A stretch of 64,000 nucleotides of DNA from Scleromitrula shiraiana (Eukaryota > Ascomycota > Leotiomycetes > Helotiales > Sclerotiniaceae), in NCBI GenBank assembly GCA_028455995.1, contig JABELC010000003.1:3038001-3102000 (forward strand), given 5' to 3'. The first letter of the stretch is position 1; the number at the start of each line of letters is the position of its first letter. The notes under the pieces were generated by a model. It ran no database searches. It had not been told where the DNA came from and saw only the letters and a program-made list of their open reading frames with translations. Both the position numbers and the translations under genes were made by a program. Below, one piece after another: positions 23,603 to 35,820 of this stretch.

Positions 23603-26600
23603 ATGGCGAAGATGTCAAGTAATGGTTCGAGTTTCGACATTATGAATGATTTTGGCCCCGCTGAGCCCGATAAATTTGGCTTTACCCCTCTATTTGAAGA
23701 TATCTTTCTGTCTAGCATACCATCCGTTATTTTACTTCTCCTACTACCATTACGAATATGGATGTTGAAAGATCAACCTAGAAAAGTCAGGCAAAGCTTT
23801 CTACATACCGATAAACTGGTATAACCTCAATCCCAAGTTTTTCCATTCTTATTGACAAATTCGGAGCTCTTTCTTGGGGTTTTTGCCATCATGCAAACGG
23901 TCTTGTTGATTGTGCATATTTCTACCTCAGCATTGCGAACAAGAGCTACAATTGCTGCTGCTGCACTCATGCTAGCGGATGCGTTGGATCTATGTGCTCT
24001 ATCACATGTTGAGCATCTACGATCAGTCAGACCATCGGTAATCATCAATGTTTGGCTGTTACTTACAATACCATTTGATATAGCTCGTGCCAGGACACTA
24101 TGGCTTGATCGGATAAACAACCCAACAGCAGCAGCGTTCACAAGTGCTCTTGGAATCAAATTCATGATTATTATTGCAGAGGCAGTTGAGAAGCGTCATA
24201 TCCTACTCGATAGATATCAAAACACCCCCCCCCCCCAGAATTTACTAGTGGGATATATAGTCGGAGTTTCTTCTGGTGGTTAAATAAGCTCATGACAACT
24301 GGATTTCAAAGAGTTATCCGCAATGAGGATCTCTATCCTATCGGTGAAAACATAAAGTCTGAGTATCTGTACGGCCGAGCTCAAAAATGTTGGGATAACT
24401 GTGATCAAACCCATGCTCGGGCACTGCTCTGGTCTACCTTAAAATCCGCAGGCGGAGCACTTTCTTTTGGAATTTTACCTCGAATTTGTTTGATTGGATT
24501 TAAGTATGCCCAGACATTTCTACTTTCTAGGACTGTTGATTTTGCCAACAATACAAACTAACCTAAAAGTATTTGATGGGGTCTTACTGGTGCATTTGGA
24601 CTCGTTTTTCTGGGCCTAGCGGTTTTCAACGAGGCATACTACCATATGGTTTACCGATTTACTGCCATAGCTCGAGGTTATTTAGTTACTTTGATCTACT
24701 TCAAACCGTCGATCTGAGCATAACTGCTTTGGACGAATCGGTTGCTGTCACTTTAATGGCTAACGATACTGGCAAGTGGTCTCATTCAGCTGGTTATGGT
24801 CTATAAACTAATTTCATGAAGACGCTATATGTCAAGCATTTATAAATATCCATGAAGTTTGGGCCACTTCAATCGAATTAGGAATCGAATTGTATCTACT
24901 TAACCAACAGCTCGGTCTGGCATTTCTGGCTCCATGCTCAGTAGCATTTATTTGTACAGCAGCCACTTTTATAATGGCTAAATTGATGAGTGATGCACAA
25001 AAGGTTTGGATGTGTGGAATTCAAACACGTGAAGATGTTACAACTTCCATACTTGGATATATGAAGGTAACCTTTGAGATATCAATTGATATGTACCATT
25101 AACTGAATTTTCTCTAGATGGTTAATATGCCAGGGTTTACAGATTGTATAAGCAGTATGGTCCAAGCCCTTAGGGTTGCTGACGTACGCCTCTCGACTTT
25201 ATTTCGACGACTCCTATGTGCTCGTGTTGTTCTAGGTATACCACAAATATCTTCTCGTCAATGATATTTTGTGCTAATATGATCGCAGGAAATAGTACCG
25301 GTATAATCTCACCATTAGTCACATTTACGGTATTTGCCATCTCGGCAAAATATACTGGTCGAACATTGACTACGTCAACAGCGTATACAGCAATGTCACT
25401 CTCGCCCTCTTAGCAGATCCGATGAATTCTTTATTGAGAACGATACCAAATTTACAAGTTGCTATGGCATGCTTCGAAAGAATACAAACATTCATGCAAT
25501 CGGAATCCAGAAAAGGCCATCGTCTCCCACTTCTGGAGGCGACGAATCCGGCCCAAATTCCGGATCTCGAAAATAGATCAACTCAAGATATTGAGCTTAC
25601 AGGTGTGGTTTATCAGTCTCCTGCCTCTACATCAACTATGATAATTGCCCACAATGTTAGTTTTCCATGGAATTACGGATGCTCCGTTGTAGTAAACGAT
25701 ATGAACCTTACATTACCGTGTGGACAGATTTGCTTTGTGATTGGGCCTGTTGGATGCGGTAAGAGCACACTATTGAAAGGACTATTGGGAGAAACTCCAT
25801 TATTCCAAGGATTCGTATATACGAAAGTCAATAAAATAGGGTATGTTGAACAGACGCCCTGGATACAGAATGGTACCATCCAGGAAAACCTTATAGGTGT
25901 ATCAACGTTTGATTCCCCATGGTATAGTCAGGTCATTCGGGCCTGTGCGCTGGAGCATGATATTTCCAATCTTCCTGATGGAAGTGGTATGTTATTTTTC
26001 TTCTAATTGATCGCAATACATCGAAAAGGGTATTAACGTAGGTTAAATAGCAACCCGTGTAGGAAGTGGAGGGATATCCCTAAGTGGTGGACAAAAACAA
26101 CGACTAGCACTAGCACGAGCCATATACGCCAAAATCGAATTGATAATGCTAGATGATGTATTTTCTGGGCTAGACGCCGAGACAGAAGATCAAATATTTA
26201 AGCGACTTTTTGGGAAACAGGGAGGACTTATTCGCGAAATGGGCACAACGGCTTTACTCGCAACTCATGCTGTTCATCGATTGGTACATGCGGATAATGT
26301 AGTGATGTTGAATTCAAGGGGTCACATTAGTGAGCAGAGCACATTTGAAAGTTTAAGGAATTCTGGAGGGTATGTGAAAAGTTGAGCTATGCGCCACAAG
26401 GAGGAAGAAGTGGATGTAGCAGGGGATGCTGGTGATGGATGAACACACTGATACTGACCGCCAAAATTCAAAATTGGGTCATTTCGTGGCCATGGGAGGA
26501 GCGCTTGAGACTTTAAGCACACTTGACGAAACAGAAAGCCTAGCTCGACAAACCGGAGATTTGTCAGTTTACAAATACTATTTTGCATCAATTGGATGGA

Positions 26601-28414
26601 TTTCAAGTAGTATATTCTTCCTTCTGGTCTTAATATATGGAGCCGCATCCAAACTGCCAGAATTCACGTTGACATATTGGACAAGGGCCGTGACCGCTGA
26701 AGGTAATGAGGCAAATGCTTGCTGGCTTGGGATTTACGGTATGCTATCCGGAATTTCTATTTTTGGATTTGTGGCTAGTGGTTATCTTCTTTTGTTGTAC
26801 ATAGTTCCGAAAAGTGCGGAGGTTCTTTATGAAAGGTTATTGCAGACAGTAATGGGAGCTCCCCTTCTATTTTTACGTCTACTGATACGGGTGTTACAAC
26901 AAATCGGTGCGTACCATACTTTTGAGTTTTACCAGTCATTACTGATAATCTGATTGAAACAGATTCAGTCAAGATACGAGTATAGTTGATGTGGATCTAC
27001 CTTACGAGTTGGTAGATCTTGCGGAATCTGCTATCATTGCTATTATGGGTGCAGTTCTTATGTCTCTATCGGCTGGATATTTCGCTGCCACCATTCCCAT
27101 CATTGCTATCATAGTCTGGAGTATACATGCCCTTCTTTTCTTCTCCTATTCTCCACTCTCACTAACTTGGTCTCAATAGTTCTACGAAAGTTCTACCTCC
27201 GAACTTCTCGACAAATCCGTCTTTTAGATCTTGAAGCAAAATCTCCTCTCTGCACAAACTTTATCGAAACTCTCAGCGGATTATCCACCATCCGTGCCTT
27301 CAACTGGACCGAGTCTTTTCGCATGAAAAATCTCACTTTCCTCGATATATCTCAAAAACCTTACTACCTCCTCTTCTATACTCAACGCTGGCTCGGTCTC
27401 GTTCTCGATCTCCTTGTCACCGCACTAGCTATCATTCTCATGATTCTAATCGTCAAGCTCCGCGCCAATATCAGCCCTGGCTATGTAGGTCTTGCACTCC
27501 TAAATGTAATGACATTCAATCAATCACTTGCCCAAGTTATCAAACATTGGACTGCGGTAGAAACAGCCGTAGGTGCTATATCACGATTAAAGACCTTTGC
27601 TGCCGAGACGGCATGTGAGAATCTCGCCGGAGAATGTGAAAGCGCTCCTGATGCATGGCCGGAATTTGGAGAAATAGAATTCCGCAATCTTACAGCCTCC
27701 TACACCACAACATCGAGTCCTGCCATCCACCATTTGAATATAAATATTAAGGTTGGGGAGAAAATAGGTATATGTGGAAGAAGTGGTAGTGGCAAAAGTT
27801 CGCGCATCGCAAGTTTATTACGGATGTTGGAATTGGATAGGGGAAGGATGATTCTAATCGATAGCATTGATATATCTACATTACCGCACCAATTGATTCG
27901 AGAACGCATAAATTGTATACCACAAGAGGCATTTTTCCTTCGTGGAACAATCAGGCTGAATGCGGATCCGTATTCAAGACACACAGATGAACAGATTATC
28001 GATGTTTTAGAGAGAGTAAAACTTTGGGAATTGGTAAGTGAGAAGGGTGGATTGGGAGTTGAAGTTGATGGGGAGATTTTCAGCGCTGGTCAGAAACAGT
28101 TATTTTGTCTTGCGAGGACGGTATTGAGAGGGATGGCAAATGGGAAGGACGGAAATAGAAATGGGAAGGGAGGACTGCTGGTTTTGGATGAGGTTACTAG
28201 TAGCGTGGATTTAGAAACAGATAGATTGATGCAGAGGGGTTTAAGGGAGTCATTTGATGGCTGGACGATTATAGCTGTTGCGCATCGCTTGGATACGATA
28301 TTGGATTTTGATCGTGTGGTTGTTATGGGTGAAGGAAGGATTTTGGAAGAGGGGACTGTAGAGGATTTGTTGGGGAGGATGGATGGAGCTTTCAGGGAGT
28401 TGTATTGTTCTTGA
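23603..28414 (+). pseudogene. Broken ABCC-type (MRP-like) multidrug transporter gene
   Basis: The order of a full fungal ABCC transporter is readable. It starts with an N-terminal membrane domain from 23603 and membrane domain 1. Nucleotide-binding domain 1 follows (Walker A GPVGCGKST near 25745, signature LSGGQKQRLALARA and Walker B LIMLDDVFSGLD near 26090-26170). Then come membrane domain 2 and nucleotide-binding domain 2 (Walker A GRSGSGKSS near 27780, FSAGQKQLFCLAR near 28080, LLVLDEVTSSVD near 28180). Several introns are recognisable. The frame is broken at a C12 run (24225-24236), two in-frame stops (24559 and 24574), AAACC near 24705, about 25400 and about 26870. Most breaks look like single-base losses in short runs. 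The last 1.2 kb is one open frame ending at 28414. It is best read as a recent pseudogene; sequencing error is less likely because neighbouring genes are clean. Confidence 0.85.
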
Positions 28415-28619
28415 TTGATATACGCTATGTTATAGATGATAGCTCCACGAATCCACGACAACACTCTTATTATCGTATTTGAAAGAAGATAATGCGGGAT
28501 CAGAAACAATATAACTATTATCTGCAGGTACGGAGCGGAATTATGCGGATAAAGTAGCCCAGTTTCGTAGGCTCATTTCTATCACTTCACATAATATTCC
28601 TTTGCATATCATCCCTATC

Positions 28620-31398
28620 TGGTCCGCCTCATTCGGCAATAAGCCCCATTTGTAAATCGGACTCTTTTATTGGTTAATTGGACTTTATTGTTGAATTGGG
28701 TATTTCATTGATTAATCGGCCGGTTTTCATTAATTTAGTAATTTTGAGGATATATTTTTTTAAAAAAATTTATTTTAAATTAAATTTTTTTTATTAATAA
28801 AAAAATCAATAATAAAGAAATCAATTATAAAGAGATTATAAATAAAGAAATAATAAATAAAGAAATAAAAAGAATATATTATTAATGTTATTTTAATTGT
28901 TTTTTAATTTTTTTAATCTTTTTAATTCTTTTAATTTCTTTAATTTCTTTAATTTTTTTACTCTCTTTATCTCTTTATCCTTTTTATTTTTTTTATTTTT
29001 TGATATTTTTGTTATTATCGTTATCGATTTTGTTGTTGATATTGTTGAATTTGTTGAATTTGAATTTGTAAATTTAATTTTTTTTGATTTTGAGTTAGTA
29101 AGAGTTTGAGTAAGAGTAATAAATTGATTTTTTTGATTTTTTTGATTTTTTTTATCAAGAGTAATGGGTTAATTTTTTTGATTTTTTTGATTTTTTTTAT
29201 TAAAAATAATGGGTTGATTTTTTTGATTTTTTTAATTTTTTTGATTTTTTTGATTAATTTGATATTTTTTTTTTATTGAATTTCTTTTTTTTTTTGAGAT
29301 ATAGATATTATTCTATATTTATTTATAAATTGAATTATTTTATTAAAAAAGATTTTTTTTAAAGGTTTATTGACATTAATAATTAAAAGATTGGAATATA
29401 TATTTTAAAAAACAATTTTATTTAAAATCTTTAAATTATAAATATTTATTAATTTTTTTTATTTGTATATTAATCAATATTTTTGATTAAGAATTTTAAG
29501 AATTTGAATTAATATTTTAGAAGTTTTAAAATTCAATTTAAATTTAAAGAGTATTTTTAATATAGTATATTTTTAAATCTTATATTTAAGAATGTTTTTT
29601 TTTTTTATAATTATTTTTTTATTGATTTTTTTTATATAATTAATAATTTTTTGATTAAATTTTAATAAAATATAATCCTTTTTTTTTAATTTAATTTGTT
29701 TTTTTTTGAGTTTTTTTGTAAATTTTTTTTTATTAATCTCAAATTTTTTTTTTAATTCATATTTTTATTTGTATTTTTAATATTTTTTTATTTTATTTTA
29801 TATATTTTATAAATTTAAATTTGGAGGTAGTTATTTAAATTAAATTTGATAAGAAATAATTTTAGAAAAAAATATAGAAGATCGAATAGTATTAATTATC
29901 TAAATAATAAAAAATAAAAAAGGTTTAAAATCTTTAATTTTAAAATCTTTGTATATAGTATGTAAATATGATTTGAAAATTTTATTTGTTATTTTAATTG
30001 AATTTTAATTTTAAAGATAATATATTTTTTTTTTAATTATATAAATTTTTTTGATATTATAAAGATTTTAAATAGTTTTTTTAAACTTTTTTTTATTATT
30101 AATAGTAAAAATTTTAGAGGTATTATTATTCTTTAATTAAAATTTTAATTTATATATTGTTTTTAAAAAGGTTTTCAATTTTATTATTTTTAATCAAATT
30201 ATTTTAAAAAAATGATTTTTAAATTGCTAAATCTATATATATTTTTTATTAGAATTAACTTGAAAATTTATTAAATTGAGCATTATATGTTTATTAGAAA
30301 CAAAAAAAAATGAGTTTAATTTCTATATTCTTTTTTTGTTTAATATTTTGAAAATAATGCTTGTATTTTATAATAATTTATTCAACATCTTTATATATTA
30401 TATTATAATAAAGAGATTGTATTTTTTCAAATGTTTTTTTAACTTCAAAATGTATAAGTTTTTTGTATATGCTATAAATAATAAAAAATATATTAGAATA
30501 AATTAAATAATATTAAGAAAAAATATATTTTCTAAATTGTTTATTATTGAAATTTTTTTTATAAATTTGATTATTTTATAATTCAAAATTTTTTATGTAA
30601 TAAAATCGATTATTATTATTTTTTTAATGTTTTTTTTTAGTTAATCTAATAAATTTTTTTTTTGGATTTCGAAGATAATTTTAAAATTAATATTATTAAA
30701 ATATAATTAAAATAGAATAATATTTTTTATCCTTATTTAATTATTTATCCTATTTAGACTTGATCTTTTAAAACTAATTATTAATTAAAAATTATTTTAA
30801 GATTTGAAAAGAAAAAGATATAATATATCAAGATTTTTTGGTTTTTGCATCTTCATTAAAAAGATCAATATATTGATAAAGTTGTTCTCTAACTCGATCT
30901 TTTAAAATTCAAGAGATATAAAAGGTATGAGAAATATAAGAGATATTAAAAAAAGTTTGAGAAGGTTGAAAAATAGAAGTATTAAAAATTGATAATATAA
31001 TTAAATTAAATAAAGAATAGTTAAATAAAAAATAATTGAATAAAAAATAGTTAAATAAAAAAAATATATAAAATTGTTTTTTTTTATTTATTTATTTATT
31101 TATTTATATTTAAAAAATTTAAATTCTTAAACCAATAATATTCTTATTTTTATTTTTATTTTTAAAAATGTTATTAAGATTAAAAATGTTATTAAGATTA
31201 AAAATATTATTAAAGTTGATCAATAATATCGATATTATCAATAAAACATATTCTATTTCGATCAAAAAATTTAATTTTCCGATTGATCAATAAAATACTC
31301 AATTTGGCAATGAGATCTGATTGACTAATAGGAGGATCCGATTTATCAATGGGAGGGCCTATTTACAAATGGGAGTTATTGCCGAATGGGGCGGACCA
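28620..31398. mobile_element. RIP-degraded DNA transposon-like element with terminal inverted repeats
   Basis: The left end (TGGTCCGCCTCATTCGGCAA) and the reverse complement of the right end (TGGTCCGCCCCATTCGGCAA) match over about 40 bp with four mismatches. Weaker inverted similarity continues for about 120 bp. TATC flanks both sides (28616-28619 and 31399-31402), fitting a 4-bp target-site duplication. The interior is almost pure A+T; many 60-base lines have only two to eight G or C. No transposase can be read, and the open frames inside (for example 28897-29109) are Phe/Asn/Ile low-complexity artefacts. RIP followed by decay is the natural explanation. Confidence 0.8.
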
Positions 31399-33785
31399 TA
31401 TCAACATCCCTATCCCTAGCCCCGTTCTTCATCCACAGTTCTGTAAGCAACATCGACATGAATGACGACTCTTACATCCATCTCTTATCTACAGATCCAC
31501 AATCCCAAACCTTACGAAAACTAAGATTCCCTGTTTCACTTATTCCCACCATAAAACCCCATTGAAAAAACTACGGATACTTACTTCCTTCCCCACAAGC
31601 CGCCCAGAAGCCATAGATAGCAGAGCCTCCACCGAAAAAATATATAGGCCCTGTACCCAAGAGACTAAAATTATGTCTATCAACATACGTACTTTCCATA
31701 GATAATAATAATTCCTATAGGAAAATGAAAGGCGATTATTCTACTTATTTATATAAGAGAATTTCATTCACTACTTCATATCTAATCTATGTATTCGAAA
31801 ATTCATGGGTCTGATCAACTACAGTCGGGGTAGGTATCTCAAGAAGAGGCAAGAAATAATGAAGATCTCGCTCTCTCCGATTCATCCATCTCCACTTCGT
31901 ACGTTAATAACTCGAGATATTGTATGTAACCTTGGAATCTCTTGTCAGTATGGATGGACATAGCCTGGAAATAAGAAATATGAATGACTCCGGCGAGTTG
32001 GGTAGTTTTGGTTCTGGATCGTCCAGGTTTTTCTTAGATTGGCTTGGTTTGAACTTTGAATCAACAATGAATTATTTTTACTTTAACGGAGTATGACGGC
32101 GAATTTGATTGATTCATTGATTGATTGATTGAGAGACTCACGAGAGGAGAACTTAACTTCTAGAAAGAAAAGAGAAGGAGGAAATCAACGGCTTTACATA
32201 TTTCCAAGATCTTCAAGTTGGGCCAAGTTACTCAACCGGGAAAAATGTGAGAGCTGGACAAGAATATTAAAATTAAGCGATCATAATTTAATGTTAATTT
32301 TGATGCGTTTTTATTATTGTTATTTGAATATAAAACTAGATCAAACTTTAATAAAATTAAATTTTAAAAAAATAATAAATTTATTAAATAAATAATTTTT
32401 TATTTAAATATAATTTATATATTTCAAAGTTAAATATATTGATTTTTGATGATAAATTTAAAATTTTGGAGTGTCGTGTGCCAGTGCCAGTGAGTGCCCA
32501 CTGGCAGCCCTCAAATTTTTCCCGCTTGAGTAATAATTATTATGTCAATCGATTCATTCATATTACCATACGAATATATATCTACTAGGGCATACTAGTA
32601 TGTATTATATATTATTATTACTCATAATAATCCGCGCGATGTAACATCGTGTTGTGCAGTAGTAATTAACTAAAACTAGACTTAAATAATCAATTAGCCA
32701 ATCGGCCTCATTATATTCCCCAAGTCCCACGTATCCTAATATTTCCATGGCCATCAACGAAAAAGTTTCCCTAAGGACCGCCCTCCTCCTCCCCCCCAAG
32801 GGTCTTACTTATACTAAGCATGCATCCCTGATAAGATACAATGAAGAAGATCTTAGTCAAATTCATTATATCATTATATCATCTTACCATCCTTGAATCT
32901 TGGTATCCGGTTTTTTGAATGAATTGATTAATTTTCAATTGGTTAATCATCCATTAGCTCTATAAAAATCTGACCTAATTTTTTCTTCTCCAGATTTGTT
33001 CATGGGGCAATTTTCATGTATTGCTGAGAAAAGAGAGGACGAAAGGGAAGGTTTGGCATGACTTATTTATTGATCTTCGGTGGATGCATGAATGCACATG
33101 GGAGGGGGAGGGATATGTAGTGTCATGGATGAATATGATAGGATACTGCATATCTAATTTACAGTAGGTAATTGTAAGTAAAAACGTACGGAGATATGAT
33201 AGATAGTATTGCACTAGCTAACGTAGTGGTTTGGATCTGAGGAAGAGAAAGAAAGCATATAGGAAGAGGTTATTCCCCCTCCTCCATCCTCTCCTCTCTT
33301 CTCTTCGCCCCTCTCCTCTTTTCTTCTCTACGTCGCGATCCATAATCACACTTTGCTTCCTTCTCGTCCGATTTGGTTGTTTTCGGTTTTCCGGGAGATC
33401 CAACTTAATATTTTTTTTTACTTTTTTTGGTTATAGGATAGTTAGTTGTCTTTAGTGCGGTAGTACTGTACTTCAGCTGTATAGTAAATCCAATTACATC
33501 ATACGAATTACCATAGTACAAGCACTTGCAGTCTGGTACGACATCTAAAAAGACGGTTGGCTGGGCGCTTTATCTTTCGAAAAAAAAAAAACCGCATCGA
33601 AGGTTTATTTCATCTTATCTTGATCTTCGGATCTATAATAAGTAGCTAGTTAAAGCTAGATAACCCCTCTTTCCCGCACTCTTCTGTCATTATATTTATT
33701 CTACTTCCTCCATTAATCTCCAATTCGTCCTGCAAAACATTACATCTCATTTACTCGCCAAAAAGATACAAATTGGCAAACTACG
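31399..33785. other. Intergenic upstream of the permease gene
   Basis: No gene is supported. There is a TTGATTGATTGATTGA run near 32107-32131, an A+T-rich patch at 32270-32465 and a small inverted repeat at about 32471-32507 (GCCAGTG paired with CACTGGC). The last few hundred bases form the permease promoter. Confidence 0.45.
33570..33663. promoter_or_regulatory. Cluster of three GATA-factor sites upstream of the permease
   Basis: AGATAA or its complement TTATCT occurs at 33570-33575, 33615-33620 and 33658-33663, within about 220 bp of the permease ATG. HGATAR sites bind AreA/NIT2 GATA regulators that switch on nitrogen-acquisition genes. Their clustering before an amino acid permease suggests nitrogen catabolite control, but this is inference. 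Confidence 0.4.
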
Positions 33786-35820
33786 ATGGAGCCCAAACAT
33801 GATCATGCCGACGCGGAAAAGGGTTTTCAACCCTCTCCATCATCCGACTCCTTGCATAGAAACAGCGCTGCGTACATGAGCGAAGCACCCAAGGGACCAT
33901 GGACCACACGATTTGTCGATAGTTTCCGTCGCGATCCCAATGCTGCGGTTACGAAACCCAGTGAGAGAGCAGTCTCGGGTACTAGTGGCGCTGGGGGTTT
34001 CGATCATACTGCTGCTGCTGAAGCCACTGCCAATTCCGGTTTGTCGAGAAAGTTGAAGGCAAGACATTTGCAGATGATTGCTATTGGTGGCAGTATTGGT
34101 ATGTGTATTGTCTTGTTTCTTCTTTCGCCACCTCAAGAAAGCGTTGAGGCATTTATCTAACCACATCTTTGATTTCAGGTACCGGTTTATTTGTCACATC
34201 AGGAGCAGCGCTTTCAAATGGAGGTCCCGCTTCTTTGATTATTGCATATGGTATCATTGGTATCATGTTGTTCTGTACCGTTCACGCATTAGGTGAAATG
34301 GCTGTTGCTTTCCCTGTCGCTGGTTCTTTCTCGGCTTACTCTACTCGTTTTCTCGATCCTGCCTGGTATGTATTCTTTGGTTCAAGATCCTTTTCTACCT
34401 ATTTAAAGAGAGTTAATCTTCTAACTTCATTCTTCTTAGGGGTTTCGCCATGGGTTGGAATTATGCTATCCAATGGCTCGTTGTATTGCCTTTAGAAATT
34501 GTCGCCGCATCAATCACATTAGGATACTGGCCCGGAGCAGCGAACACTAATGCTGCCGCTTGGGTTACTATATTTTTCGTCGTAATTGTGGCCATCAACT
34601 TCATTGGAGTTAAAGGATACGGAGAAGCCGAATTCGTCTTCTCAATTATCAAAGTCATCGCCGTCATTGGATTTATCATCCTTGGTATAATCCTCGATTG
34701 TGGTGGTGGCCCAGATGGTGAATACATTGGCGATCGTTATTGGTACCCCAACAGAGTGCAATCTAACTACGCTGGCTATGCAAACGCCGCCAATCAAGAT
34801 GCTTCTGGAAATCCAGTCACCATTGTTTCTGGCGCGTTCAACAACGGATTCAAAGGTCTCTGCAGTGTCTTCGTCACGGCAGCCTTCTCCTTTGCCGGAA
34901 CCGAGCTTGTTGGTCTTGCCGCGGCTGAAGCAGCCAATCCCCGTAAAACCCTTCCAACTGCCATTAAACAGGTTTTCTGGCGTATCTGTCTCTTTTACAT
35001 GGTCGCCTTGACTCTTGTCAGTGTATTGGTACCATACGGAGATAAGAGACTCTTGGGTTCCAGTTCTACAGATGCTAAGGCCTCCCCCTTCGTCATTGCC
35101 ATCAACAACGCTAGAATCAGTGTTCTCCCATCTATCATGAACGTCGTCATTCTCATCTCCGTTCTATCAGTAGGAAACTCTTCCATCTATGGATCTTCGC
35201 GTACTCTTGCCGCGCTCGCAGAGCAAGGTCAAGCTCCTAAATTCCTTGCATATATCGATCGTAAAGGTCGTCCCTTGCTTGCTATCATCTTCGCTTCCGT
35301 CTTTGGACTTCTCTGCTATGTTGTTGCTGGTGGCCAAGAGACTGCTGCCACAGCTCTTAATTGGTTGTACTCTCTTTCTGGTCTCTCCTCTCTCTTCACA
35401 TGGGGATCCATCTGTCTCGCGCACATTCGATTCCGCGCCGCCTGGAAGAAGCAAGGCCATTCACTTTCCGAACTAGCATTCACATCCCAAGTTGGTGTTA
35501 TTGGATCCTGGGTTGGTTTCATCCTCAACGTGTTGGTTCTCATTGCACAATTTTGGACCGCCATCTGGCCCATTGGATACGCATCACTCTCCGCAAGCGG
35601 GGTGGCTGAAAGTTTCTTCTTGGCTTATTTGGCAGCCCCCGTTGTACTTTTGTGCTATATCCCCTACAAGCTCTACTACAAAACTCCATTCATGCGTAGC
35701 ATGGATATTGATCTTGTAACGGGTAGAAGAGAAATGGATACGGCGGAATTGATTGAGGCGGAGAGAATGGAGAAGGCAAATTGGCCGGCTTGGAAGAGAG
35801 TTTGGAAGACTCTCTGCTAA
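33786..35820 (+). CDS. Amino acid permease (YAT/APC family), 626 aa
   Basis: Exons are 33786..34098, 34179..34365 and 34440..35820. This plasma-membrane proton symporter imports amino acids. The hydrophilic N-terminal tail (about 90 residues) leads to the conserved start of TM1, KARHLQMIAIGGSIGTGLF, which spans the first splice junction. It is followed by GPASLIIAYGIIG, the GEMAVAFPVAGSF segment, GFAMGWNYAIQW, and the FSFAGTELVGLAAAEAANPRKTLP loop typical of fungal general permeases. About twelve hydrophobic spans are visible. The C-terminus is charged and ends KRVWKTLC; a terminal Cys is compatible with palmitoylation, as in yeast permeases. It is intact. Substrate range cannot be given; relatives include Gap1, Agp1 and Dip5. 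Confidence 0.96.

Noticed and set aside
25236..25288. Apparent frameshift in the ABC pseudogene
   Set aside because: It is explained by a normal intron (GTATAC to CGCAG) that restores a GNSTGIISPLVTF reading, so it was not counted as a lesion.
26374..26422. Stop codon in the linker after the first ATPase domain of the ABC gene
   Set aside because: A 49-bp intron (GTGAAA to GTAGCAG) in phase 0 can remove it, so it is not claimed as a lesion.
28897..29109. 70-residue Phe/Asn-rich open frame in the A+T-rich element
   Set aside because: It is low-complexity poly-T coding inside RIP-degraded DNA, with no domain or normal composition.
30276..30506. 76-residue open frame in the same element
   Set aside because: The composition is only Ile, Phe, Tyr, Asn and Lys, as expected from A+T-rich noise.
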